Shown: in pieces, positions 1-11,675 of the stretch
How the letters are laid out: each line of letters starts with the position of its first letter
Numbering within the stretch: the first letter of the stretch is position 1
Assembly: GCA_948567375.1 (NCBI GenBank)
Contig: OX419757.1
Location: 66,774,001-66,838,000, forward strand
Length of the DNA stretch: 64,000 nt
Source: Lunularia cruciata
Lineage: Eukaryota > Streptophyta > Marchantiopsida > Lunulariales > Lunulariaceae
Reading direction: 5' to 3'
The notes under the pieces: generated by a model
The model's input: only the letters and a program-made list of their open reading frames with translations
Databases searched by the model: none
Told to the model about the DNA's origin: nothing
Translations under genes and position numbers: made by a program

Positions 1-237
1 TTTTGTGATAGCCAAAGCGCTATTCACTTGGCAAAGAATCAAGTATATCATTCAAGGACAAAGCATATTGATGTGAGACATCATTTTATTAGGGAAGTTG
101 TGACAAATGGTGAAATCAATTTGCAAAAGATTGGCATAGAGGTAAATGCAGCTGATATGTTGACTAAACTAGTTCATGTTGAGAAGTTCAAGTTATGCAT
201 GAACTTTCTCAACGTTCAATGTTGCTCTTTGGGATGA
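1..237 (+). pseudogene. Ty1/copia RNase H C-terminal fragment, open at the left edge
   Basis: The reading frame is open from the first base and ends at a stop at 235-237. It reads CDSQSAIHLAKN, then RTKHIDVRHHFIRE, then ADMLTKLV, which are the hallmarks of the last third of the copia RNase H domain (the catalytic Asp of CDS, the TKHIDVR-HFIRE helix and the ADMLTK tail). The upstream gag, protease, integrase and RT lie outside the window, so it cannot be told whether the element is intact. The frame has no internal stop, so this fragment is less decayed than the other copia remnants here. A 3' LTR would be expected immediately downstream. Confidence 0.9.
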
Positions 238-726
238 TAAGGTGGATACAAGCAAAAGGTGTAGTTTGTTATGTTTGGCTTGCTATAAGTGACTTGCCTG
301 ATCAAGAGCAAGAGCAAAACTTGACTGATGGAAACTCCTTACTGTATCATGCGGATATATATTCAGTCACTTCTAAGGTTGAGTATTAAAGTGACTTGAT
401 ATCTTGAGTGGTCAATACTCATGAAGTCACGCAGGTCTATATTCAGGAGTTTAGATGGATGACAGAGGGACTATCCCTATGTTTGTATATATACACATAT
501 GTGCAATGGAAATAAGGTTCTAAGGCTAGTGTGAGCCTGTTTCAGCCGTGGAGGTAGCTTTCGAGATAGGGAGTGAACCACGTTATTTCTTGTTAGTCCT
601 CTGAAGATGTTTAATGGGCCTTATGATGTGCTATTGCGAGAGGTCCTTGGGACTGCATTTTCTAACAGTTCCATTCTATGTATGGCTGAATGTCTATGTC
701 CAGAAGAGGTGAGGAATTTTACAATT
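238..726 (+). other. Non-coding region after the copia pol, possible 3' LTR
   Basis: No supported gene. By position this follows the copia stop codon and could be the start of a 3' LTR. A convincing polypurine tract followed by TG could not be fixed by eye, so no LTR boundary is claimed. Confidence 0.4.
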
Positions 727-1110
727 AGGTCATAAGTGCTTGTATAGAATGGTGTACTCACCGTTAATCAGGATGTATGATTCCTAAGGGACCTGAAGGA
801 GTGAATCAATGCATTGAGGAGTTGATTTGGATACTTGGAGCATGAGAAGTACCATAGAATTGAAAAAGCCAAAGAATCCCATAGACATGAAGATGACTTG
901 ATAGTTGTGCCTTTTAGGAAGGGCCACATGCATCTACAAGGACAAAGTCTTTGAGATGGAGTGGCACTTGGAGTGAAGTGAACTATCATCTTTGGGAGTA
1001 ACTTTGATATACTTGTAGTGAAAGTGATTTTTGGTTCCTTTTTCTGTAGTGCATCACATGACGTGACACTATAATCTTCTAAGATTAATTTAGTCCAAGA
1101 GGTTAAACAA
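727..1110 (+). repeat. Dispersed repeat A, copy 1
   Basis: This stretch is clearly related, in the same orientation, to 11,285-11,675. Shared blocks include ATGTATGATTCCT, AATCAATGCATTGAGGAGT, TTTTAGGAAGGG/TTTTAAGGAAGGG, GTGAAAGTGAT and CAAGAGGTTAAA, in the same order and with similar spacing. Identity is interrupted by many substitutions and small indels, so the copies are old. Because copy 1 lies about 500 bp past a copia pol it may belong to that element's LTR, which would make copy 2 a solo LTR or second element, but this was not proved. Confidence 0.7.
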
Positions 1111-2905
1111 GAAAAGTAGAGAATTGACCATCGTTACACTTTCTTTCATCTTTTAGTCATTTCAAACTCATATCTTCATGAGAACAACCAATTTTTACCA
1201 ATTTACCACATTTTTGTCCACATTGAGTCATTACAACTATTATATAAATTTTGATTTTATTTACAATAATTATTACCTTTTTTGTTCATGAACCATTATA
1301 GATCTTCTATAAATACTAATTGAAATATATAATTATATCTTTTTATAATTATTTGATAACACTATATTTAATATATGATCTAAAAATAATAAAGAATAGT
1401 TAATATCAATTATGTATAAATTATGTCTCATATAGTCAAGAATAGTTGCTAGTAAAGTAGTTAGTGAAAACTTGTGTGCAATGTATAGCATAATGTCCAT
1501 GGTAAATCATGAGTACCTTGTAAGTGGAGTAAGCATAGAATTTTGGGTGAAATTAATAAGTTATTTGGGGTGAAATTAATAATAACTTATGATTGAAGGC
1601 AGGTATATTTGGTCAATATTCACGAGTGAAGTCTTTGACTAGCATGATAATTAGGTTTGTCTTATATATATACCATATTATCAACATGCATGAGTGACGG
1701 TGATGATTTTTTCTTGTTAGTATTTAAGCATATAAAGAAGGAAGAGTTACACCTATGAGCATCTTACTTCATTTTGAGAAAGTCTTTATTGTCACTACAT
1801 TTGTAGTGCTTAAGCTAGTTTGCTCAAATGTTGGAGTGGTAGTGTTGGCAGTCATAATTATTTTGGTAGTTGCTAACTGACTACTTGATGGCAGCCAGAT
1901 TTCATGTTAGGGCTATTGATCACATGGTAGGACCCGCCATCACTTGCACCATCAATGGTGCCTCAAGGGTTGGAGACCTAGGTCAAGCAATGGAGTATAC
2001 TTTCAAAGTGCAACTCTAGAGAGCTCATTTCTTTGATGTTGAGCCTTTGAGTTCATGGCTATGGTGGATAGAGGCCCACAAGCAACACTTGGAATCTCTT
2101 ACCTAGAGTAGATGTGGCTTGATTGTAATCAATGCCCAATTGTTGGTAGATTGTTGAGTGGAGGATCAAGTTCAGATTTGATTTGAGTGTGAGCAAAAGT
2201 GTAAATTGATTACATCAAAGAAGTAAGATTCAAGGAGAAATCGAGTGTAGGAACTAAGTGCATCGGTGGTATCTCCAAGCTTGGCATATTTTTGGCACAT
2301 CCGATGGTGGTCCTAGATTTCCTTGAGAGTGATTGTTCAGTGAAGCACTTTTTGATTTGATTTAGATTTAGCAGTGTGACAGACGATGCATGGGAGCAAT
2401 GCCCAAAATTCTCAAAATTGAGGTCAATTTTAAGTCAATGTACATCAATTTGAGGGCAAGAGAGTGAAATTGGAGGCCCTAGTGTTGCAAGTTGGACTTG
2501 AGAAGAAAAATGGGAGGTGGATTTGGGAACCACCTCACTCAAATTAGGGATTTGGGGATCTCTATCATCTCAATTTGGCCTAAGTTGATAGTTAGCAAAG
2601 GATTTGGCAATTAACCAATTATAAAAGAGGTGTGTCAGATTAGTAGAGGTTGTCAAGATTGGAGATCAAGTTAGTGGAGGTTGTTTAGAGCTAGAGGTTA
2701 CCAAAATTGCCCTAGCTAGTGCTCAAGTTGGTGAAACTTAGCCATATTTGGAGAGGGTTTGAATCGGCAAGAAGAAAGGCCTCAATTAGGATTAGAGGCT
2801 TTGAAGTCCTAGAAGAGCCAGCAAGCTAGTTTTTTGGCATAAGGCTAGCCAAATTTAGATGAGTTTTTGGCAAAATCTACTCACCTATCTAGATTGTATG
2901 TAGTA
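1111..2905. other. AT-rich repeat-like DNA without a recognisable gene
   Basis: No open frame of useful length and no domain could be recognised in either strand. The base composition resembles the surrounding decayed retrotransposon DNA. Confidence 0.5.
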
Positions 2906-2959
2906 GGATTTGAACTCCAAATCTTTGGTTTCTAGGTTGGTGCCCTAGCCAATGATCCA
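2906..2959 (-). other. tRNA-like Pol III box pair (SINE head or tRNA relic)
   Basis: On the minus strand TGGATCATTGG (2949-2959) resembles a Pol III A box and GAGTTCAAATCC (2906-2917) resembles a B box, separated by roughly 31 bases as in tRNAs and tRNA-derived SINEs. A 7-bp acceptor stem and a clean anticodon stem could not be drawn, so this is not called a functional tRNA. It may be the head of a tRNA-derived SINE or a chance or relic tRNA match. Confidence 0.3.
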
Positions 2960-5543
2960 CCTTCACTTTTTATCCTAGTCATTGGTTTACTAATACTTAT
3001 ACACATGTAGCTTTGGCTAGGAGAGGTAGTTTGATCTTATCCTTGGTGATCTTGGTAGCTTAGGAGTAGTTAGACACTCTTATTATGTCAAATGAAAAAT
3101 GGTGGTAGAGTCAATCCAATGTTGATTTATGAGTTAGAGGGTTTAGACTTCTTGTGATTACACACCCTCATTCTATACTTCTTGTCTATGCACTATGGTT
3201 GTGTGAGGTGCATTGACTTTAGAGCGTTGGTGCTCTAGTGTGCTCTCAATAGTGAGGCTGGAGTGATGACCAATCAGACTACCTATGTTTTCTTTGATGA
3301 GGTAGGAATTGTTTTGATAGCAAGTTATAGGTCATCCTTTCCCTTAGTGTAGTCATCATAGTTAGAGCTATATTAGTGAGTGGTGTTCAGTTGGTGGTGG
3401 TAGTTGGTGTTGATTCTTGATGGGGTACATGTGGTAGTTATAATTGCGGTTTGAGTTACATTGTCATGATGGTTTTCCTTGAGGATTCCAAAGGAGATAT
3501 TGCTACAATACATAGTTTGTTTACACAAAATGGTGTTTGGTGTCAAATTTCATCTCAGGTCCTAGTGAAGGAGGAGATTGACTCTAATTTGGAGTTTGAT
3601 ATAAGAGGTGATTCATTTGAAAGTTCACCTGATGTGTCTGTATCATTGTTGTGGGACATGGATGAGATTTATGGGGTCTCTAAACGCCCTAGGTGATATT
3701 GTGGTACAATGGTTACCATTGAATTGGATGACTTCATCCATGAGTTTGATAGTTGGTGGTATCTATAGTAGATACAAAACCCAACTTTGTTTACATCCTC
3801 CATGGTTTTTCTAGCACTTGGAGGATCTACCAATATATGAATATCATGAGTTCAAGAGAACTCACTTGGATGAGATCAAGCTATCGGGATAATACCAGAC
3901 TTCAAACTACATCTCCATCACTTCATGCTTGGTTTTGAGGAGTTTGGTAATACACATGAGTTCTAGCTTTAGTAGCATTGGTGTATCAAGTAGAGGTGCA
4001 TTAGTTAGAGATGGTGCTAACATGAATGGATGTATCACTATAGGAAGTGGTGCAATATTGGAGTTTAACCCTATGGTGAAGTCCTTCTTGTGTTTGAGGC
4101 AGAACTACCAAGGAGTGCAAATTTACAAGCTGAGGAGCTTGTAAGAGTTCCACTAGAAGGTTGGAGAGAGCATATGCAAGGTAAACACTTGCACAAGACA
4201 ATTGATCAGTTCCACTTAGAGAGTTATTGAGGCCCAAGCAATCAAATTTTGGTATAGGATCCTAGATAAGAAGTTGTGATATAGTGTACGGGATGTTGCA
4301 TTGTTACATGCTACCTCACCTACTTTGGCAATGTTATTTAGTTTGGCTAGCACATTAACATGGTGGAGGAGAGAGTGGTGACATTTGGATTTGGTAGGGA
4401 GACCTTATCCATCCCTATTACTTCTTCTAGAGTACACTACATTGTGTTGGCTTCCGAGGGCAAAGTGGACAGCCCAAATCTTATGGAGTGAGTGGAGGGC
4501 CTAGTGCAACTAGACCCTTACCTTCATTTTTGGGTCAACAATAACTATTGAGTGGTGGTGTTGCTTGTTGGACTTGTGGTGGACCTCACCACAAGAGAGA
4601 GTGAACCTAGGGCAATGGATATGATACCACTGGTGCATACCAACCAATACAAAGACAATGTGACCATTTCCACAAATTTGGTCACACCAGTGATTGATAC
4701 TTTGACCTTCACCTAGAGATACAAAGTAGTAAGTGATAGAGGAGCTCTAGGTCATGGAGGATGAGGTGGTGATAGAGGATCTACACCTAGTAGGTGCCCA
4801 ATACCTACCTTTTCTTCTTCGATACAACCATGGCTACTCCAATTGAGCAGTTGGAGCTGTGAGCCAGCCTGTCTCTCACTCAAATGAACTTTTGATGGCT
4901 ATTATGGTAATGCATCATGGAATAAGAAGGAAAAGAACCCCAATTCCATCATATTCTTCCAAGGCTAACATTCCAAGTCTCAAACCATTGCTCACTAGAA
5001 CTCAATGAGAGAGAGAGAGAGAGATATTTGTCAATGAAAGGATTATGAGTACCTCCTCACCCTTGGTTTATATACTTGTGAAATAGTTATGCACCAAAGT
5101 TACTAATTACTAGAGTAACTCAAGTTTCTAGGCTAAAAGTCAAATAAATTTAAAAAGCTAAAGGAATGTCCATACTCATGGGAATATTCTCTTAACCGTA
5201 TGGTCTTATCTTGACCCAACCACTAAGTCAAAGATTCCTTTACATGAGCTATCCTTGGACTATAGAAGAATCCGAAACAAAAGGGTTTGTAAGTCCAAGA
5301 GTTCTCAATTATTTCCTCAAAGCCAAAAACCTAGGAATAATACCAAGTCAATACATTAGAATCCAAAATAATGGTGCCAATCTTTTCCATTTCTTCTAAA
5401 GTAAGGTCCTCTCTATCTTAGTTATGACTAACTTTAGCTAATTATGACTAATGTAGAACTAGAATTTATCTCTATATAATTCATATCTCTCAAGTATTCA
5501 TAATACCAAACTAAATATCACAATATCACATACATGCACAAAT
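2960..5543. other. Decayed repetitive DNA, probably including the LTR of the minus-strand gypsy fragment
   Basis: Short plus-strand open frames exist at 3451-3696 and 3929-4144 but show no family resemblance and no supporting context. The part nearest 5543 follows a gypsy pol end on the minus strand and is probably its LTR. A (GA)n run lies at about 5007-5023. Confidence 0.4.
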
Positions 5544-5565
5544 GGGTGTTACATTTACCCCCAAA
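5544..5565 (-). promoter_or_regulatory. Polypurine tract and LTR start of the minus-strand gypsy remnant
   Basis: Read on the minus strand, the end of the gypsy pol frame is followed by TTTGGGGGTAAA (5554-5565), a polypurine tract, and then TGTAACACCC (5544-5553), which begins with the TG expected at an LTR 5' end. This places the 3' LTR at lower coordinates. Its outer end was not found. Confidence 0.5.
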
Positions 5566-6620
5566 CTAAGATTGCACTTTGTCCTCAAAGTGAAGGTCTC
5601 TCTAACTTCTATGATACATCTTCAACTTCATGGTTAATCCTATCAAAGTGTCTTCCTCTCAATTCCTTGAGATCATAGGTGTAATTTCCCCACACCTTCT
5701 CCACTATGAAAGGTCCAAAGTACTTAGGCAAAAACTTCTTTTGCACTCTCTTGAATCAAATGGAATCAAACACCTTCTTCTTGCCTTGCCTCTTGTCATA
5801 GCTCTCCTTTTGTTTCCTTTGGGCTTGCTACACTCAGACTATAACAATTGCTCTTGCCTCTTCCAATTCCAATTCCAATTCCAATTCCAATTCCAATTCC
5901 AAGTTGATCCTTCCTTGACATCTTTGCATCACCTCCTTGTGCTTTCTTCAATCTCCTATGAATGCTTTGGAAGGTAGGAAGATCAAAGTGAATAGGTAGG
6001 GTAGACTCAATACCATATACCAATAGAAATGGAGAATATTTGGTGGAATTCTTCATGGTTGTCCTATACTCCCACATAACTACATGAATCCTCTTGTCCC
6101 AATGATATTTAACCCCCTCCATTTTTGCATCTTTGGCCAACATCATGCACAAGGTCTGATTGGTTCTCTTTGCCAAGCCATTGGAATTAGGCTTATAGGA
6201 TGTAGTTACTCCATGTATGATAGCAAAATATCATAGCATAATTGTAGTAATGCTTCCTGTAAACTCTCCTCCTCTATCAAAAACCAACTCCAAAAGGCAT
6301 TCAAACCTAGTGATAATGCATTCATAAAGAAATCTCCCAACTTCATCTTCATTCTTGTCCCTCAATGGTCTAGCCTCAACCTACTTGGTAAGATAATCAG
6401 TAACTACTACAATGTACAGATTGTTCCTTGAAAGGAACTACAAAATCAATTCCCCACTTCTCAAAAGGTCCTAACAATGGAATTGATCTAAGTGATGGAG
6501 TGGAAGTAGACTTTCTAGCAAAAGCTTGAAAAACATGAAAAGTTTTGTAATAATCAAGAAAATCCTTGAAAATCCCTCTCCAATGGTAACTCCTCATATC
6601 AAACATCAGTCAAACAAACA
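5566..6620 (-). pseudogene. Ty3/gypsy (Athila/Tat-like) integrase remnant
   Basis: Conceptual minus-strand reading gives, in order: a zinc-binding-like segment with SYHWRGIFKDFLDYYKT; PFEKWGIDFV (first catalytic Asp region); a DYLTK-VEARPL block; the second Asp region at FDRGGEF; NGLAKRTNQTL (usual NG-AER-N region with the catalytic Glu region); WEYRTT; SPFLLVYG; and a C-terminal GPF-VEKV-GNYTYDL segment. This is the plant gypsy integrase layout without a chromodomain. Stops and frameshifts interrupt it, and the zinc-finger cysteines read Tyr/Phe, so it cannot be active. Gag, protease, RT and RNase H are absent: at about 6620 the sequence changes directly to a copia element in the same orientation. 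Confidence 0.85.
5861..5902 (+). repeat. (TTCCAA)7 hexanucleotide microsatellite inside the integrase remnant
   Basis: Seven uninterrupted copies of the 6-bp unit. On the minus strand the unit is in frame with the integrase remnant and would encode alternating Gly-Ile. It expanded in a region that normally encodes the linker after the integrase catalytic core. Confidence 0.95.
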
Positions 6621-6639
6621 AAGGTCAGGCCATCACGTA

Positions 6640-9300
6640 TATTTTGCAACCTTTGCTCTTAGAGTCATATTCAAGCATAATGCAATTAATAGATTGATCA
6701 TCAATTTTTTTTGGTAGGGATTTGTGCATATGCCTTACAACCAAAAAATATTTGTGCCTTTAGAAATGGATTTTTTTGGATATTTATTTTGGAGGTAAGT
6801 AGCACATAAAAATTACCTCATCCCAATAGTGCTTGGTCAATTTTGCTTCATAAAGCATGCAACACCATATAATGTACAATGTTTATGCTCAATAACTCCA
6901 TTTTGTTGTGGTGTGTAAGCAATGGTGAGTTGCAATTGAATATCATGACATACAAGATAGGCATCAAAGTCACTTGATAGGTACTCTACTCCTCTATCTG
7001 AGTGGAGAGTCTTGTTTACTAAAAGTATCAAAGCAATCACTCTTATGATGTAAGAATTGGATTGCTATCCATTGAGAGTAGTGGTCAATGAATTAATGAA
7101 ATACTCAAATCTGATGAATGTGGTGTGGATATGTGACCACTAAGATTGATGTGTATGAGTTCTAGGAGACAAGTTGCATGAAATGTGGCCTGTTGTGGAA
7201 ATATTGTTTGTGGTTGTTTACAATGTAAACAAGTAGAAAATCTATGTATAGTATATGGAAAATATAAAGTCTATACACTGTGCATGCAAGAGTTAACTCT
7301 TTCAGTTGGTTTAGTCCAATGTGATCTAATCGTCTATGCCACAAGTGAGCCATTTTGTCTATGTGTGATAAATGCACTTGTGTGGTTGGGAATACAATTT
7401 TAAATTATGGACTATAGTGTATAATGATATATCCAATGGGATGTCCTATAAGTGGAGGTTGATTGTGACTATATTGGGATTGGTTTGAGTCAATTGTGGA
7501 AACTAGTACAACTTTTTCCACCTTGGAACAATTGTATCATGTTGAGATCCATATCTACTGATCTGGTGGTCTCCACAATTGACTTTCATTGCAAATTGTC
7601 TTTCAAGTTGGACTTGAGAAAGAAGAGAGTTTAAGATTGAGGCCAGATAGACCTCATATGGCTTGGTCAATGGTTGATCTATATTGGAGTGAGGGTTGAG
7701 GGAAAAAACCTAGGAATTATTGCTCCAATCATTAGAATGCAGATAGTTGTTTGTCAATTTGGAGAAGGTTTGTGATTGCTCTTGCTCTTGCTCTAATTTC
7801 CTTGCTTGATTGACAAGTTGGGGTTGCATGATTCCAGGATAATCAAATTTTTTGATTTTTTGGTTGATATGTTGCATTCATAGCTCTTATACTTGGACAT
7901 CATTGCATGGGATTCCATGGTGATTTTCAATTAATGTTCCATTGTGATTGTAGGTGTTGCTCATATGACCATCATTGATGAGTGCATAACCATGCTTGGA
8001 AATTTTGAGCTTGTAGGATTTGCCAATTAAATATAATTGGTGTTGCAAGGGGCATTTAGCTATAACAATATTATCCTTCTCAAGGAGTCTACAAGTTTGA
8101 TCTTGAATGAGGACGCTACATCCAAGTTTGTAAAACACTAAACAAATTTTTGTGTAAGGATGAGACATTAAAGAATTTTGATAGTATCAAGATCTCATTA
8201 TTATAGTATATTTGCACAATATATTTGCACAATCCTTTTTCCCACAATGGAATCAACATATTGTTGACTAGTATATACTATTTTCTTTATTGTGAAAAGA
8301 TTCTACTAGAGGTTGATGATCCAAGAAATCCTCACATGAAAATGTAAGATTGTGAGTGGCTTCCATATCCACAAATCATCATAAGTATGTTGTTTCACCT
8401 TGATTATGTAACTTAGTTAAACAAAAGGCATGGGTAATAAACATATAAGCTTGGTAGTAATTGTCATTCTTCTTATAGGATGTTGAATTATCTTGACTAT
8501 GACAAAATTTGAAAAGAGTTGCCAACCATTTGCTCCTTGGGCAATCAAGGCCCAATGGCCAAACCGTTTACACCTAGGGCCTAGTGGTTTCTTTGACTTG
8601 TTTGAACATTTAGATCCACTTTTATTTTGTCTTCTAGTTTCTTGCTTTGAAACCGAGAGTTTCCTTTGGAAGCCTTACTTCTTGGTTCCTAGAGCATAGG
8701 ACCTAAATGAAAAGCCTCTCATGCATATTTCTTCTTGTATGAAAATGGTGATGATAGCTTGCAATGTGATGGTATGTTGAGACCAGAGGTTTTTATTACT
8801 ATGTCAAACTGAGGAGGCATTGACCTCATCAAAGCCACAAAGTCCTACTTGGATATTGTCATTGCTACAAGCTTCATTTGTTGCACTAGGTTTTCAAATT
8901 AGTGCAATTGTTAGGTAACTATTTTTATTGCCTTCATTTTCAATGTTTGAATTTTTCTTTGAGATAGATCTGCATCACTTTGTTTGTGGCTTGAAAGGTA
9001 GACGTTAGTGTTTGCCATGCAACATGTGTTGTAATACAAGCACATATGTGAATTTATTTGTCACATACATTGAACAAGGCACAACATGCTCTTTGATCTT
9101 GTTCAAACCATGTGTCTATGTTATTTTAGTTGTTGGCAAGAGTGCAAGCGGGAATTGCTTGGCCTTACTTCCATCAACAATTGTCCATAATTTTTGATGT
9201 GCAATTTTAGTTTGGTTTGTATGATCTAATCATTGTTTATTGAACTTTAGCTAAGAGCATGTGTTTATATAGTGATTGTAACTTACTTGTTTGGATGTCT
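6640..9300 (-). pseudogene. Ty1/copia gag-pol remnant (gag, protease, integrase)
   Basis: Minus-strand translation recovers copia landmarks in the right order from high to low coordinates: a gag segment with FVALMRSMPPQFDIVIKTSGL (about 8,800); SKGNSRFQSKKLEDK (about 8,640); a protease active-site region reading DMEATHNLTFS where DSGAT is expected (about 8,350-8,380); CRLLEKDNIVIAKCPLQHQLY (8,168-7,887); the GAG-pre-integrase motif LWHRRLDHIGLNQLKEL (7,377-7,162); integrase SDRGVEYLSSDF with AYTPQQNGVIEHK (7,040-6,837); and the FGCKAYAQ and YDSKSKG blocks (about 6,760-6,640). Frames change repeatedly and stops are common. RT and RNase H are missing because the element ends at the gypsy junction near 6620. 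The protease active site has lost Ser-Gly. Confidence 0.85.
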
Positions 9301-10114
9301 AAGTATTAACACCTTCGTAGTGACTAATGAATTTTTTTGTTTCTACTTGCTAAAAATTGCATTAATATTGCACTATGTTTGTTGTGCATGTGAAGGATGT
9401 ACAATTACATGAGTGGCAGATGGATAGGTGGTCTAAAATTATGGCCTAGGCCCAAGGCGAAATTTAGACAATAGTGTTGTGTTTAGATATAATGTTCTAA
9501 GGATAAGAGAAATCCCAAGAAAAAAACAAGAGAAGAAACACAAGAGAAACACATGACTTCATCTCTCAATACTCCAATGTCCCAAAGGAGCACCTTGTCT
9601 TTATTATACAACAAAGAAAATCCACTCAAAGTAAGCCACACCCTTGGATCAGATACATAGATAGGTGACATATTAATAAGCTCCACCCTTAGATTAGTTG
9701 CATGGATAGGTGATATGTCAATCCTTGTCTTATTTAGTTGGTCAAACAAGTTTTACCAAAGAGAATATTTGGGGAATCTTCTTGTAGGAAGCTCAAAACA
9801 ATATGGGTGAAGTATTGTTGGAAAGCTCTCAATGAGGGACTTTTATTCCTCAATTAGCTTTCATTTTTCAAGACCTAATTCATTTGTTTAGGCATCCAAA
9901 ATTAGCTCTAAAGTTTTGAGTATTTTTGACCTCTACCCTATTAGTGGAAGTACTCTTTTGGTGACCCCTCTATTTGATCTACTTCAACCATCAGATATAA
10001 TATCCCTCAAGATATTACCAAGCCAATTCACACCTCTAGATAATATGTCTAGCTAATGGTATTACATTAAGGCTCTCCTTATATTATAATCTACATAATA
10101 TCCTAGTCTATCAT
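9301..10114. other. Leader/untranslated part of the copia remnant
   Basis: Lies between the recognisable copia gag and the minus-strand primer-binding site. The minus-strand open frame at 9,483-9,749 has no family resemblance and is probably chance. Confidence 0.4.
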
Positions 10115-10126
10115 GCTATGATACCA
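10115..10126 (-). promoter_or_regulatory. Primer-binding site of the minus-strand copia element
   Basis: The minus strand reads TGGTATCATAGC, which matches 11 of 12 bases of the usual plant initiator-Met tRNA PBS (TGGTATCAGAGC). It lies upstream of the copia gag in the right orientation. On the plus strand the next bases (from 10,127) begin TG, as expected for the end of the adjoining 5' LTR, which would lie at higher coordinates. Confidence 0.65.
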
Positions 10127-10545
10127 TGTGAGAAATGAGAGAAAGTGAGAGAACTCAAGCTTTGGACCAAATGTGCCATAGGTAGAGGTTAGAATAATGA
10201 TAACCCTTTTTGGGTCAAATATAACACATAATAAGCATAGGATTGTACCTTTGGAAAGTGCACTAGCCGTGAAAATGTTTGTTGAAGAGGCAATATAATA
10301 AAGTTTCTAATTAGATACTTAAAAGTATGAACAAAGCTATTTTCCTACACTAAAGAGTCTTCACTCAAAGGAGCTTTTACTAAATGCACTTTGGGGCTAA
10401 TATCTTCATCATTACATGTCCAGATGAAGTGGTATTAATTATGTTAGAAGCATCTTCTCAAGGGCTTTTCATTGACATAAAAATTGAAGCATTTAGAGGT
10501 CTATAACAAAAGTTAAAAGCATTTAAAGTTATAGATTTCCTAAGG
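10127..10545 (-). other. Probable 5' LTR region of the minus-strand copia element
   Basis: Placed only by its position next to the primer-binding site. No second LTR copy was found in the window, so the outer boundary is unknown. Confidence 0.35.
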
Positions 10546-10755
10546 GCTTTAAAGGTGATGAAGGAATATAAAAAAGAGGTTGGTCTTTGATTGGAGACTA
10601 CACAAGAAGAACTCAAGAAGGAGAAGGAGACCAGAGCAGCAGATCAACCTGCCTTGGTGGAGATGATCACCAACAAAGTCATTGACCTCTTCAATGCCAA
10701 GACCAAAGAAGAAACTACAAGTGAAATGAAGAAACAATATTTTGGAGATCTTTGA
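10546..10755 (+). pseudogene. Coding relic, charged coiled-coil-like segment of unknown origin
   Basis: One plus-strand frame reads ALKVMKEYKKEVGL, one stop, then ETTQEELKKEKETRAADQPA, VEMITNKVIDLFNAKTKEE and ends at a TGA at 10,753. The frame is strongly Lys/Glu-rich and heptad-like, unlike the random AT-rich frames nearby. The single internal TGA sits in an otherwise continuous reading. No family was recognised; a retrotransposon gag or coiled-coil domain is possible. Confidence 0.35.
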
Positions 10756-10869
10756 GATTAGTTAAGTGAGATTGCAAAGGATGAAGTCAAAGAAAATATG
10801 ACTCCTCCTTAGAAAAATTAGGGGCAAAGATAATTCTTTGTAGTAATATTTGGAGCCAAAGGAACCTTC

Positions 10870-11040
10870 TTAGTAGTACAATCTGTTAGTTGTAGGACCT
10901 TTGGAGTTGTACAAACCCTTGTAGTTGTAAATACCTTTGGGGAGAAAGGCCTTTTGAGTTGTATGGAACTTCATAGTTGTAAGTACCATTGGGGAGGAAG
11001 ACCTTTGGAGTTGTACAAACCTCCGTAGTTGTCACTTTCA
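10870..11040 (+). repeat. Imperfect short tandem repeats around GGAGTTGTA
   Basis: A degenerate module reading roughly 'ACCTTTGGAGTTGTACAAACC' followed by 'GTAGTTGTAAATACC' recurs about three times with substitutions (for example near 10,900, 10,945 and 11,000). No coding sense was found. Confidence 0.6.
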
Positions 11041-11284
11041 GAGTTTTAAGTCCAAAGGAGGTAAATTGCGAGGTGTCTTTACAAAAGATTTCAAGAACCC
11101 ACTTAACTGCTAGATCTCTTTGGGATGAAGTAGGAAATATATTTACATATTTAACCTAGCATTATTTGAGTTCACTTTTCTGCCAATCAAAGTAAAAAAA
11201 CATCTCTAAATTTAGTATCATTGTATTCTTTTATTTTGAGTATTGGTAAATGTTTGTGTTGAGTAGTGATGAGTAATTTTGCAA

Positions 11285-11675
11285 TAGGATCACAAGTGTT
11301 GAAGTGCAACTATAGATATTTGTACTTGATCAAAATGTATGATTCCTGGTGGAATCAAAGGAGCAAATCAATGCATTGAGGAGTCAAGTTTGATTTGGAG
11401 CATTAAGAGTACCATGAAATTGAAAGGCAAAGGTATTCTGCCAATGTAAAGACTCCCTCAGAGATGTGCTTTTAAGGAAGGGTAGTACACAACGTATGGG
11501 GTCTAAGTCTTGGAGATGAAAGAGTCTTTGGATTGAAGTGAACCATTAACTTCTAGATTAATTTGGAATCTACTTGCAGTGAAAGTGATAGTTAGTTTTC
11601 CCTTTTATATAGTGCACCACATGAATGACACTACCTTGTTCGTCTTCTAAGAGTAATTTGTGCCCAAGAGGTTAA
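11285..11675 (+). repeat. Dispersed repeat A, copy 2
   Basis: Same-orientation relative of 727-1110; see that entry for the shared blocks. The similarity stops abruptly after CAAGAGGTTAAA at both loci, which suggests a real element end there. Confidence 0.7.

Noticed and set aside
4618-4629. Minus-strand TGGTATCATATC, a possible second primer-binding site next to the gypsy LTR
   Set aside because: 10 of 12 matches are expected several times by chance in a window of this size, and no gag follows.
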